16,265 nt of DNA from CAZYVA01 sp964650695 (lineage in GTDB: Bacteria > Bacillota > Clostridia > Lachnospirales > Lachnospiraceae): contig CAZYVA010000039.1 in NCBI GenBank assembly GCA_964650695.1, positions 1-16,265 on the forward strand, given 5' to 3'. Position numbers and translations under genes: made by a program. The notes beneath the pieces are model-generated. The model was not told where the DNA came from. It worked only from the letters and a program-made list of their open reading frames with translations, and ran no database searches. This document shows positions 1 to 7,883 of the stretch, in pieces. Position 1 is the stretch's first letter. The number at the start of each line of letters is the position of its first letter.

Positions 1-650
1 GCAAGGATCCTTCTTTGCTGGTAATCCTTTAAAACCGGCTGGTTCGGCTGCACGACAATGAGCAGGAAAAGGACCGCCGCCGGGATCAAGACCAAAGCCA
101 TCGTCCCGATAAACCGGTAACTCAGCCCCGCCGCGTAAATCATCAGGCAGATGACAAGGGCTGTACAGATGGTCGTTGAAAGGCTTGGCTCTACACAGAT
201 CAACGCCAGCGGGATCCCGGCAAGGACGGCACACTGGATCAGCGTCCTTTTCCGGTTCAGGTCCTTTTCATGGATCCGGAGGAATTCGGCAAAAAACAAA
301 ATCAGAAGGATTTTCGCAAACTCGGATGGCTGGAACGAGGTAAAACCCAGATCGATCCACCGCCTCGCCCCGTTCACCTCATCCCCGAACAGCAGCACTA
401 ACACCAGCCCCGCAAGCGCGGCCAGGTAAATCAGCCCGTAAAACTCCAGCACCCATACATAATCCACAAGGGATACGGCAAACATCAGCGTCAGCCCCAG
501 CGCCACGCCGAAGATCTGTTTGCCTTGCAGGCTTTCCTTCGCACTCCCGACGACAAGCGTCCCGAAGACGGACAGCGCCGCAACCAGCAAGACCAGTATG
601 AAATTGTAATCCTTCCAGTAATATTTTTTTAAAAAAGCCGGTTTTTTCAA
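1..650 (-). CDS. rodA: RodA-type SEDS peptidoglycan glycosyltransferase (3' end outside window)
   Basis: This is a multi-pass membrane glycosyltransferase of the SEDS (RodA/FtsW/SpoVE) family, which polymerises lipid II together with a class B PBP. I translated 216 codons; the C-terminus lies beyond base 1. The N-terminus reads MKKPAFLKKYYWKDYNF and is followed by hydrophobic segments. The family signature NGARRWIDLGFTSFQPSEFAK appears in the first third, and DYQQRRIL, typical of the large extracellular loop, lies at the window edge. The start is TTG at 650-648, overlapping the minE stop (TTGA), with AGGAG seven bases upstream, so translation is probably coupled to minE. The same operon encodes PBP2 and MreBCD, which favours RodA over FtsW; SpoVE is a less likely alternative. 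The non-ATG start and open 3' end make it easy to miss. Confidence 0.93.
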   Translation of the reverse strand, partial: MKKPAFLKKYYWKDYNFILVLLVAALSVFGTLVVGSAKESLQGKQIFGVALGLTLMFAVSLVDYVWVLEFYGLIYLAALAGLVLVLLFGDEVNGARRWIDLGFTSFQPSEFAKILLILFFAEFLRIHEKDLNRKRTLIQCAVLAGIPLALICVEPSLSTTICTALVICLMIYAAGLSYRFIGTMALVLIPAAVLFLLIVVQPNQPVLKDYQQRRIL

Positions 651-859
651 TCTTCTTCTCCTGAAATGTGGATGATGACTTTTGTCCTTGTGATTTCCAC
701 ATCGAAGTCATCTTCTGTAAATTCAATATATCTGGCGAGGAGTTCATAAAGCTCCCGGCAGATCTGCCCGTAAGCCTGCGGGTCGCAGTTGACACGGTCG
801 CATGTCACCAGCGTGCGCACACGGCTCCTGGCAATTTTTACGGATGGTCTGCGGTTCAT
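647..859 (-). CDS. minE: Short MinE, topological specificity factor lacking the N-terminal membrane-targeting helix
   Basis: MinE stimulates the MinD ATPase and drives Min pattern formation. The protein has 70 residues; family members are usually about 85-90. Residues 7-20 (VKIARSRVRTLVTC) match the MinD-binding segment, and residues 27-68 match the beta-rich dimerisation domain. Only five residues (MNRRP) precede the MinD-binding segment, so the amphipathic helix normally at residues 2-12, which touches the membrane, is absent. The start is well supported: ATG at 859 has AGGAGG about six bases upstream, and the frame upstream to the stop at 923-925 contains no ATG, GTG or TTG. It follows minD by 10 bases and overlaps the rodA start. 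The family call is firm; function without the helix is uncertain. Confidence 0.88.
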   Translation of the reverse strand: MNRRPSVKIARSRVRTLVTCDRVNCDPQAYGQICRELYELLARYIEFTEDDFDVEITRTKVIIHISGEED

Positions 860-869
860 ATCTGGCCTC

Positions 870-1661
870 CTAATGGCTGCGGAAAATCTGTGTGATTCTT
901 GAAAGGACCCCCCTATTGCCCGTCAAAGGCATAAACGGGACCTCCTCCCCCAGGATCCTCCGGCAGATATTTTCGTAAGCCTGTCCCGCCCTGGAATCCA
1001 TCCCGATAACAGGCTCTCCCTGGTTCGTGCCGATCACGACCTTTTCATCGTCCGGTATCGCGCCAAGAAGCGGGATGGATAAAATCTCGGTCACATCGTC
1101 CACCGACATCATCTCGCCCTTTTTCACCATATCGGTACGGATCCGGTTGATGATCAGTTCATTGCTGCGAAGCCCATTCTTTTCCAGAAGCCCGATGATG
1201 CGGTCCGCGTCACGGATCGCGGAAACCTCCGGCGTTGTGACGACGATCGAACGGTCCGCCCCCGCGATGGCGTTCTGGAAGCCCTGTTCAATCCCTGCGG
1301 GGCAGTCCAGGAGTACATAGTCAAACTCCTCTTTTAAGTCCGCGGTCAGCTTTTTCATCTGCCCAGGCTTTACCGCCGTCTTGTCCTTTGTCTGCGCCGA
1401 TGGGAGCAGATAAAGGTTTTCATACCGTTTATCCCGGATCAGCGCCTGTTTGAGACGGCAGCCGCCCTCTACCACATCCACCAGGTTATAGACGATCAAA
1501 TTTTCCAGGCCCATAACGACATCCAGGTTCCGGAGCCCCAGGTCCGTATCGATCACCACTACTTTTTTCCCAAGCCGGGACAGACCGGAACCGATATTCG
1601 CGGTCGTCGTGGTCTTCCCCACGCCACCCTTCCCCGATGTAACTACAATCACTTCGCCCAT
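870..1661 (-). CDS. minD: MinD, septum site-determining ATPase
   Basis: MinD is a ParA/MinD-family ATPase that dimerises on the membrane with ATP and recruits MinC and MinE. The protein has 263 residues, the normal length. The deviant Walker A motif GKGGVGKTT carries both lysines at K11 and K16. Switch I has D40 (IDTDLGLRNLD) and switch II is DCPAGIE around residue 120. The IRDADRIIG stretch near residue 150 corresponds to the conserved helix involved in MinC/MinE contact. The C-terminus GVLSRITQIFRSH is an amphipathic membrane-targeting helix. A longer reading frame reaches 1775, but ATG at 1661 is preferred: AGGAGGAG lies about eight bases upstream and the family N-terminus begins there. 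Only 46 bases separate it from pbp2, where minC is found in many Clostridia. Confidence 0.97.
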   Translation of the reverse strand: MGEVIVVTSGKGGVGKTTTTANIGSGLSRLGKKVVVIDTDLGLRNLDVVMGLENLIVYNLVDVVEGGCRLKQALIRDKRYENLYLLPSAQTKDKTAVKPGQMKKLTADLKEEFDYVLLDCPAGIEQGFQNAIAGADRSIVVTTPEVSAIRDADRIIGLLEKNGLRSNELIINRIRTDMVKKGEMMSVDDVTEILSIPLLGAIPDDEKVVIGTNQGEPVIGMDSRAGQAYENICRRILGEEVPFMPLTGNRGVLSRITQIFRSH

Positions 1662-1707
1662 AAATACTCTCCTCCTGTTACTGGCTTTCAAAGAATTTGG
1701 TCCCACA

Positions 1708-4662
1708 TCAATCCCCACCGGAGGATTCTTTGATTTCCGCTGCTTTCCCGGTGATGATCTTCTCTTCTGGGGCAAGCCCGTAATAATATTTCATGACATC
1801 TTTCCCAACATCCGCCGCATTATGGGAGCTGTAGCCGTTCGCGATCCGGATGGCAAACGCAACCTCCGGTGAATCGCTCGGCGCGAAGCCGATGAACAGT
1901 CCGTGGTCGGGGTGGGTCTTGCTCTGCTGCGCTGTCCCGGTCTTGCCGGAAAGCTTCAGGTCCGAACGGTTGATTTCCGTAAAAATGGAGCTTTGCTCCA
2001 CCAGGACCACGTTACGCATGCCGGTATGCACAGCTTCCCAGGTACTTTCACTGACTTCATCCAGTGTATTTTGAATGACAGGCTCAAATTTTTCGATGGT
2101 TTTCCCGGAAGACGCCGTATGGTCCAACAGCGTCAGATCATAAACGGTTCCTTTATTTGCGACAGCCATGACGTATTTGGCCAGTTGGCTGGTCGTATAG
2201 TTGTTCGTCCCCTGCCCGATCGCGGACGGCACAGACATCTCGTCAGAGATTTCCGGCTCCGCCTCCGGGATCTCCACGCCGGAAATGTCCCCAAACCCGA
2301 ATTTTTCGGCATACTTTGCCAGCGTGTCGGTCCCTTGCGTGCTGGAATAGTAACGGGTCGTGGCGGAGCCTTCCTCATCGTCCTTCCCAATTTTTTTCAC
2401 GCCTTTTTCTTTTAAACTCAGGCGGTAGCCGACCTCGTAAAAATAACAGTTGCAGGAATGCTCGATGGCTTCCGCCGTGTTGAGGCTGCCATGGCTGTCC
2501 GGGTACGCCCAGCATTTGGGGTTCGGCTCAACCTTTTCAAAAATCCCGCTGCAGGAGAGGTAATCATTGACGCTGATGACGCCTTCCGTCAGGCCGGCGA
2601 TGGCGGTCAAGGGTTTGTAGGTGGAACCGGGCGCTGTCTTTTCCTGCGTCGCGTTGTTGTAAAACGGCCGCGCGGAATCCGTGACCAGCTTATTGTAGTA
2701 GGAGGAATCCATGGAATTTGCCAGCCGGTTGTTGTCATACCCCGGATAGGAGACGCAGGCCAGGACCTGCCCGCTATCCGTATCGGCCATGACGAGGGAG
2801 CCGGTGCAAGGCTCAAGGCCCAGTTGCCCTGGCGTGATCTTTAAGTCCTCGATTTTCCCCCGGAGGAAATCATACGCTTTCAGGCTCCCGGAATCCAAGC
2901 GGTTGTATTGGTCTTCGCTGTATTCCAGGACGCCCTGCTCATAAAGCATCAGGCAGATCTGCCTTCCGGTGATGCTCCCTTTGCGGATCATATATTTATA
3001 AATGATCTTATCGAAACTGGAACTGTCGGAGATCTCGTCCAGGATATACTGCACCAGCCCCGCGTAAATCTCGCCGGAATCCGTATATTTCCCGCCGCCC
3101 CCCGTCAGGTCGTTCAGCTTGGAAGTGTCCAGCCAGTTTTTGGAAATGGCGTAATTCAGATAAGTATAAACATTGACCGATTCCTCTTCCTTCCATGCCT
3201 GGTACGTCTCGTCATTCGTGTCGATCGCGTCGGAGAGGATGATCGCTTTGCTGGAAGTCAGCAGATCCGTCACGATGTAAGTCAGGTACGCCTGGTATTC
3301 CGCGGAAAGCTCCTGGTACGCTTTCCCGTCCGGGTCGGTAAAAATCTTCTGGATTTTGGCAATCGTTTTCTCTTTCCCTTTCAGGAATGTCTGGCTGACC
3401 TCCTGCTCCGTTTTTTGCGCGTCCTCCTCCGAAAAATGGCTGATGTCCAGAATGTCATTGGATATAAAAGCATTGTAGACGTCCCCGATCGGGATGATGA
3501 CGTCGCTGCCATCGCTGACCTGTGTACGGTCAAACGTTAAGGTGTTCTGGATCTTGGAGAGCAGGATCCCTGCCAGCTCCTGCTCCAGGATCTGGTAGGC
3601 CGCTTTCTGCAAGTCGGCGTCGATCGTCAGATACAGGTCATCCCCGGCCTCCGGCTCTTCGCCCTGCACGGTTTTGATGACTTTCCCGACATTGTTGACG
3701 TAAAGCTTTTCATTCCCTTCCTTTCCCCTTAAAACAGAATCCATCGTTTTTTCCAGCCCTGCTTTCCCAACCGTGTCCGTCTTGGAATATTCTTCCCGTT
3801 CCTCTTTGCCCAGGGCATTGTATTCTTCCGTGGAGATCTTGCCGATATAACCAATCATATTGGCGAAGCATTCTGCGTCTTCGTTATAGCGCCGGACCGA
3901 CTCCTCCTGCACATCAACGCCCTGAAGCTCGTCCATGTTTTCCATGACGGCGGAAACGGTTTCCATCGACACATCCTCTGCGATAGTGGTGGCGATATAC
4001 TTCTGGTAGCTGTTCAAAGAGACGGCGTAACGGATATTGACAAGCTTGAGCGCCTCTTCCCGCCCGGTCTGCGCCTGGTCGATACCGTAGCCATAAGTCT
4101 CATCCGTGCAGAGGTAATCCATGATATCCTGCGCCGTCTGGTTTTTCTGCCCCGAAGTCAGGCCATCGATCGAAGCCTGTCCGTAAACGTCCGCAATAAA
4201 CCGAAGCTGCTGGGTCCTGGAATCCGAGACAAACGCATAGTTTCCATCCTGGTCCACAAAGATGCTGAAATCATTGATCACCGTATCACCGTTCGACTCC
4301 ACGATTTGGATGACTGTGGAGATCGTTTTGTTCAGCGCTTTATTCTTTTCCTTGCGGCTGTCATAATCCCCGTTATCCTCGATCGTGACGGCATAAGCCA
4401 ACTCGTTGTAGGCCAAAAGCTTCCCATTGCGGTCATAGATGTTTCCGCGGGTACCCTCCACGCTTTTTGTTTTCTGGATCTGGAGCATATAGTTATCAAG
4501 GTATTCCTGCCCGTTCACAATCTGCAGGGAAAACACCTTCCCCACCAGGATCATAAACATCACGGTAAACAGGACCGTCACGATCCGCAGCCTGGATTGT
4601 GTGAACGCCGTTATTTTGTTTTTGGCCCGTCTGAAAAAATCTTTAAACAAATTTACTTGCAC
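1708..4662 (-). CDS. Class B penicillin-binding protein 2, elongation transpeptidase with a large insertion
   Basis: This is the D,D-transpeptidase partner of RodA that cross-links lateral wall, anchored by one N-terminal membrane helix at about 26-46. A dimerisation/pedestal domain follows (GTRGNIYDRNGKLLA near residue 70). The catalytic motifs are complete: STYK at 680-683 (nucleophile S680), SCN at 736-738 and KTG at 907-909. The length, 984 residues, is well above the roughly 600-700 of proteobacterial and Bacillus PBP2s. The excess is an insertion of about 250 residues between LTIDADLQ (near 345) and the strand SLVMADTDSGQVLACVSYPGYD (near 622). Start choice is unsure: GTG at 4662 directly abuts its AAAGGA, while TTG at 4650 sits about 11 bases after AGGAG. 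Both overlap the mreD 3' end. A PBP2/MrdA role follows from the mreD-rodA context; a SpoVD role is less likely. Confidence 0.95.
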   Translation of the reverse strand: MQVNLFKDFFRRAKNKITAFTQSRLRIVTVLFTVMFMILVGKVFSLQIVNGQEYLDNYMLQIQKTKSVEGTRGNIYDRNGKLLAYNELAYAVTIEDNGDYDSRKEKNKALNKTISTVIQIVESNGDTVINDFSIFVDQDGNYAFVSDSRTQQLRFIADVYGQASIDGLTSGQKNQTAQDIMDYLCTDETYGYGIDQAQTGREEALKLVNIRYAVSLNSYQKYIATTIAEDVSMETVSAVMENMDELQGVDVQEESVRRYNEDAECFANMIGYIGKISTEEYNALGKEEREEYSKTDTVGKAGLEKTMDSVLRGKEGNEKLYVNNVGKVIKTVQGEEPEAGDDLYLTIDADLQKAAYQILEQELAGILLSKIQNTLTFDRTQVSDGSDVIIPIGDVYNAFISNDILDISHFSEEDAQKTEQEVSQTFLKGKEKTIAKIQKIFTDPDGKAYQELSAEYQAYLTYIVTDLLTSSKAIILSDAIDTNDETYQAWKEEESVNVYTYLNYAISKNWLDTSKLNDLTGGGGKYTDSGEIYAGLVQYILDEISDSSSFDKIIYKYMIRKGSITGRQICLMLYEQGVLEYSEDQYNRLDSGSLKAYDFLRGKIEDLKITPGQLGLEPCTGSLVMADTDSGQVLACVSYPGYDNNRLANSMDSSYYNKLVTDSARPFYNNATQEKTAPGSTYKPLTAIAGLTEGVISVNDYLSCSGIFEKVEPNPKCWAYPDSHGSLNTAEAIEHSCNCYFYEVGYRLSLKEKGVKKIGKDDEEGSATTRYYSSTQGTDTLAKYAEKFGFGDISGVEIPEAEPEISDEMSVPSAIGQGTNNYTTSQLAKYVMAVANKGTVYDLTLLDHTASSGKTIEKFEPVIQNTLDEVSESTWEAVHTGMRNVVLVEQSSIFTEINRSDLKLSGKTGTAQQSKTHPDHGLFIGFAPSDSPEVAFAIRIANGYSSHNAADVGKDVMKYYYGLAPEEKIITGKAAEIKESSGGD

Positions 4663-5161
4663 TCCTTTGCTCTTCGGCGTCCAGCCGTTTATGGATCTTT
4701 AAAACCGCCGGGTACAAAACAAGCGTGACAAGCATGGTATATGTCATCTCCGGCAGGATGATCCCGGACAGGTACGTCCAGAACGCGAAATCCCCCTGAA
4801 GCATAAACATGACGGTATAGGCAGCCAGGCCGTAAAACAGATCGCCGGCAGCGGCCAGGACAGCCGGGAATACCAGATCGTCATCGTAATACAGCCGCCT
4901 GAAACTGCCAGCGGCGTAACCGATGATGGCAAAAACCATCATATAAGCCCCCACCGTGCTCCCCCAGAACAAATCTACAAAAAGCCCGGCGACGAAACCA
5001 ACCTCCATCCCGGGCTTTTGCCCTCTCATGAAGCCGATGGAGACCGTGATGATGACCATCAGGTTCGGACAGGCCGAACCGATCTTTAAAGCCTGGAACA
5101 ACGTGCTTTCCAGGAGAAAACACAGTACAATCAGAAAAAAGGTAATCAGTCTGCGCTTCAA
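4643..5161 (-). CDS. mreD: MreD, rod shape-determining membrane protein
   Basis: MreD is a small integral membrane protein of the elongasome that works with MreC. The protein has 172 residues and is almost wholly hydrophobic, with five or six likely membrane segments. The family-like core GFMRGQKPGMEVGFVAGLFVDLFWGSTVGAYM spans about residues 43-74; the glycine- and aspartate-bearing GLFVDLFWG segment is characteristic. A basic N-terminus (MKRR) fits cytoplasmic orientation. The start is TTG at 5161 with GGAGG five bases upstream, 17 bases after the mreC stop. The 3' end overlaps the pbp2 start, which suggests coupled translation. Family assignment rests on sequence character and on its position between mreC and pbp2. 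Confidence 0.94.
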   Translation of the reverse strand: MKRRLITFFLIVLCFLLESTLFQALKIGSACPNLMVIITVSIGFMRGQKPGMEVGFVAGLFVDLFWGSTVGAYMMVFAIIGYAAGSFRRLYYDDDLVFPAVLAAAGDLFYGLAAYTVMFMLQGDFAFWTYLSGIILPEMTYTMLVTLVLYPAVLKIHKRLDAEEQRSASKFV

Positions 5162-5178
5162 AATGACCTCCGTATCGT

Positions 5179-6060
5179 TTATTCCTCTTTGTCTCCGGTA
5201 TCGGCCTGCGCGCCCAGCAATTCCTCCTTGGTCGTAGTGATCACAAGCACTTCCTGGAGCTTGCTGAAATCCACGGCAGGGGTAATGTAGCCGGAGCGGG
5301 TAAGGTTGTTGGAATCCACGGATACCTCACTGATGTACCCGATCAGAAGCCCTTGCACAAAACGGCTGCTGATGTGGGATGTCACGACCTGTTCCCCGGC
5401 CTCTGCCGCGTTGTCGTTGTTGGCCAGCTTTTCAAAACGGAGCCGCCCATCGTTCATAAGCTTTAAATCGCCCCGCACCATGCAAGTGTCAGAAGTGGAT
5501 AGCAGCATCGCGCTGACGTTGCTGGCGTCATCAATGATGGAGCGTACCCTTGCGTAATCAGGGCCTGCCTCGATGACGATCCCGACCAGCCCGCTCCCGG
5601 CCATCACATTACAGTTGACTTTTATGCCGTCATTCGTCCCTTTGTCAATGGTAAAATCATTGAACCAGCTTGTGCCGTTATTGGCGATGACATGGGCGCC
5701 GATCTTTTCATAATCCGAATAGTTTTCATCTAATTTATAAAGCTCCCTCAGCCGTTCCAGCTCATACTGGTCCTGCCTCAGCCTTGTATTGTCAATGGTG
5801 AGCGTGTCCACTTTTTCCTGCAGCTCCTCGTTTTTTTTCTGCATATCCTGCATCGTCTCGAAATTGTCGGAAACATCGCTCAGCCACATCCCGACGTAAC
5901 TGATCCCCTTCTGCATGGGGATCACGGTATAATTCGCGATCAAACGCAGCGGCCCGCCCGACTGCGTAAAATGCTCAAGCGCAATCAGCAGGACGCAAAT
6001 GGCTATCAAAAGGGCCAGGCGGTATTTATTTGGCATTGAAGGTTGCTTTTTGATTTTCAT
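5179..6060 (-). CDS. mreC: MreC, rod shape-determining extracytoplasmic protein
   Basis: MreC is a bitopic scaffold that links MreB inside the cell with PBP2 outside and activates the RodA-PBP2 synthase. The protein has 293 residues, a usual length. A single membrane helix lies at about 14-29 (RLALLIAICVLLIALE). A coiled coil follows at about 66-110, rich in E, K, L and N. The beta-rich C-terminal domain includes GSGLVGIVIEAG and SSRFVQGLLIGYIS, both typical of MreC. The C-terminus is acidic (DTGDKEE). ATG at 6060 has AGGAGG five bases upstream, and this ribosome site overlaps the mreB stop. The call is firm from sequence plus synteny. Confidence 0.95.
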   Translation of the reverse strand: MKIKKQPSMPNKYRLALLIAICVLLIALEHFTQSGGPLRLIANYTVIPMQKGISYVGMWLSDVSDNFETMQDMQKKNEELQEKVDTLTIDNTRLRQDQYELERLRELYKLDENYSDYEKIGAHVIANNGTSWFNDFTIDKGTNDGIKVNCNVMAGSGLVGIVIEAGPDYARVRSIIDDASNVSAMLLSTSDTCMVRGDLKLMNDGRLRFEKLANNDNAAEAGEQVVTSHISSRFVQGLLIGYISEVSVDSNNLTRSGYITPAVDFSKLQEVLVITTTKEELLGAQADTGDKEE

Positions 6061-6069
6061 GCCAGCCTC

Positions 6070-7095
6070 CTATCTCATCCACCTGTATTTCTCATCCAGC
6101 ATAGAACAGGCGCGTTCCCGAAGCTGCGGGGATCGGATAATATTCCGCAGCCCCGACACGGAGCAAAGCTCCGGCTGTTTGGCCGTCCGGGCGGTGATCC
6201 CGGTGGCTTTTTCGATGTACGTTTCCAGCCCCGGCATATTGGCGATGCCGCCGGTCAGGAAAATCCCGTTTTTATAAATCGCTTTCCGCACTTCCGGCGG
6301 CGTGCGGTCTAAAAGTGACAGGATATGGCGGACACACTCCAGAAGCGGCTCTTTCAGGGACGCCCTGATCAGGGCGAACTCGACCGGCTGGCGCATCGGC
6401 ACGCCGGTGATCAGGTCGCGCCCCGCCACGACCATGGAGGCGGATTCCGATTCTCCGGTGTATACCCCGAAACGTTTCCGCAGAAGCTCCGCCGTCAGCC
6501 TGCCGATCAAAAAATCATGGCTGTGGCGCACCAGGTTCACGATCGCCTCGTCAAACGTGACCCCGCCGATCTTCAACAATTCGTTAAAAATCATGCCGCC
6601 GCCCGCCAGCACGGACAGCTCGGTGGTCGTGCCGCCGAAATTGGCGACCAGAAGCCCCCCGGTACTCCACACATCCAGTTCCATCCCGACAGCGTCCGCA
6701 ATCCCGCGCTCCACGACATTGACTTCCTTCGCCCTTGCGTTGGAATGGACGGCCAGGTCAAAGAACGCCTTTTTTTCCACTTCGGTGACGTCCGTCGGCA
6801 CAGCGATCACATACTCGCTCCCCTGGGAATACGAGTGGTTACTGTGCAGAAGGCTCTGCAGCAAAAACTGCATATTGTCAAAACGGGAAATGACCCCTCC
6901 GGCCATCGGGAAAATGACTTCGATATTGCCCGGCGTCTTTTCAAACATCTCATAAGCTTCATCGCCGGCCGCAAAGATCTCCCGCCCGTCCTTCACGGCT
7001 ATGACGGTTTTTTCCTTCCAGATCTCATCCCGTTTCTCATCGTAAACCTTGATTTCATAAGAGCCTAGATCCAGCCCGTATGTATTTTTAGCCAT
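6070..7095 (-). CDS. mreB: Divergent MreB-family actin homologue
   Basis: This is a bacterial actin that, in MreB family members, forms membrane-bound filaments that steer the elongasome. The protein has 341 residues, the usual length. Seen motifs are phosphate-1 GLDLGS (7-12), TPGNIEVIFPMAGGVI (54-69), PTDVTEVEKKA (100-110, including the conserved glutamate region), LLIGxLTAE-like FLIGRLTAELL (195-205), VAGRDLITGVP (223-233) and the adenosine loop LTGGIANMPGL (280-290). Departures from typical MreB are clear: phosphate-2 is NFGGTTTE (152-159) where DIGGGTTE is usual, and VERGIADAVG (128-137) replaces IEEPMAAAIG. It heads mreCD, so a shape role is likely. It could be a specialised MreB/Mbl paralogue whose nucleotide cycle differs. 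The ribosome site before ATG 7095 (GGGAAGG) is close and weak. Confidence 0.9.
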   Translation of the reverse strand: MAKNTYGLDLGSYEIKVYDEKRDEIWKEKTVIAVKDGREIFAAGDEAYEMFEKTPGNIEVIFPMAGGVISRFDNMQFLLQSLLHSNHSYSQGSEYVIAVPTDVTEVEKKAFFDLAVHSNARAKEVNVVERGIADAVGMELDVWSTGGLLVANFGGTTTELSVLAGGGMIFNELLKIGGVTFDEAIVNLVRHSHDFLIGRLTAELLRKRFGVYTGESESASMVVAGRDLITGVPMRQPVEFALIRASLKEPLLECVRHILSLLDRTPPEVRKAIYKNGIFLTGGIANMPGLETYIEKATGITARTAKQPELCSVSGLRNIIRSPQLRERACSMLDEKYRWMR

Positions 7096-7125
7096 AGCCT
7101 TCCCAAATCCCTTCCTGCTTGTATG

Positions 7126-7830
7126 CTACGGTCCACAGCCAAGCCGCCCGTCTTCGCTGAAGCTGCGGTAGCGCCTGTCCCCGATAATAATGTGGTCCAG
7201 AAGCGCGATCCCAACGATATCGGCGGACGCCTTGAGGCGCTTCGTCAATAAAAGATCCGCTTCGCTGGGGGTCGGATCCCCGCTGGGATGGTTGTGCAGA
7301 AGGACGATGGAGACCGCTTCCCTGTGCATCGCTTCGATCAAAACCTCCCTCGGAGAGATCACCGTCATGTTGACGGTTCCCTTCGCGATCATCGTATCGC
7401 CAAGGAAATGATTTTTCGAGTTCAGCATCACCAGCTTGATCATTTCCTGTTTTTCATGGCGCATTTCTTCCATATAGTACTTCGCGATGGATTGTGGTGA
7501 AGTAAAACAAAGAGACGGGCCGGCGGAAGCCTTGGACATCCTTTTTGCCAGTTCCGCCAGACATAAAACCTGGACTGCTTTTACCTTTCCAATCCCCCGG
7601 ATCTTCAATAGCTGTGCCATCGTCAGGGAGTGCAGGCGGGAAAGCCCGGCCTCCTCTCCCCCGTATAAAAGCCGGTTTGCCAATTCCAATACGTTCTCCC
7701 CCTTCGTGCCGCTGCGCAGCAGCACGGCAAAAAGCTCCGCGTCGCTCAAAGCAGAAACCCCATTCCGGATACACTTCTCGTAAGGGCGCTCCGCGTCAGG
7801 GATGTCTTTCATCGTGCCGGATTTCCCCAT
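7126..7830 (-). CDS. radC: RadC/YsxA family JAMM-domain protein
   Basis: The RadC family was once linked to DNA repair, but its biochemical role is unsettled; the C-terminal JAMM fold suggests a metal-dependent peptidase or isopeptidase. The protein has 234 residues, typical length. An N-terminal UPF0758 region (AERPYEKCIRNGVSALSDAELFAVLLRSG) is followed by a helix-hairpin-helix-like segment LLKIRGIGKVKAVQVL (74-89). The JAMM motif HNHPSGDPTPSEAD (179-192) has the metal ligands H179, H181 and D192. ATG at 7830 has AGGA three bases upstream; an in-frame ATG at 7812 with GGGGAAA nine bases upstream is an alternative. It sits directly upstream of mreB, a recurrent arrangement in Firmicutes, and 30 bases from it. 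Confidence 0.95.
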   Translation of the reverse strand: MGKSGTMKDIPDAERPYEKCIRNGVSALSDAELFAVLLRSGTKGENVLELANRLLYGGEEAGLSRLHSLTMAQLLKIRGIGKVKAVQVLCLAELAKRMSKASAGPSLCFTSPQSIAKYYMEEMRHEKQEMIKLVMLNSKNHFLGDTMIAKGTVNMTVISPREVLIEAMHREAVSIVLLHNHPSGDPTPSEADLLLTKRLKASADIVGIALLDHIIIGDRRYRSFSEDGRLGCGP

Positions 7831-7883
7831 CTTTCCTACTGACCCGTATCATGGCGCGGGCGGGAAACGCAGTAATGAATGAA

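Noticed and set aside
379..795. Minus-strand 138-codon frame over rodA and minE
   Set aside because: It overlaps rodA and minE in another frame, has a low-complexity, R/G/A/C-rich composition and no family resemblance; rodA in the neighbouring frame carries the SEDS motifs.
2908..3540. Plus-strand 210-codon frame opposite pbp2
   Set aside because: It is antisense to a well-supported PBP2 and lacks a convincing ribosome site; GC-rich coding DNA often leaves long antisense frames.
6325..7068. Plus-strand 247-codon frame opposite mreB
   Set aside because: It is antisense to mreB, with H/R/Q/D-rich composition typical of a shadow frame and no recognisable domain.
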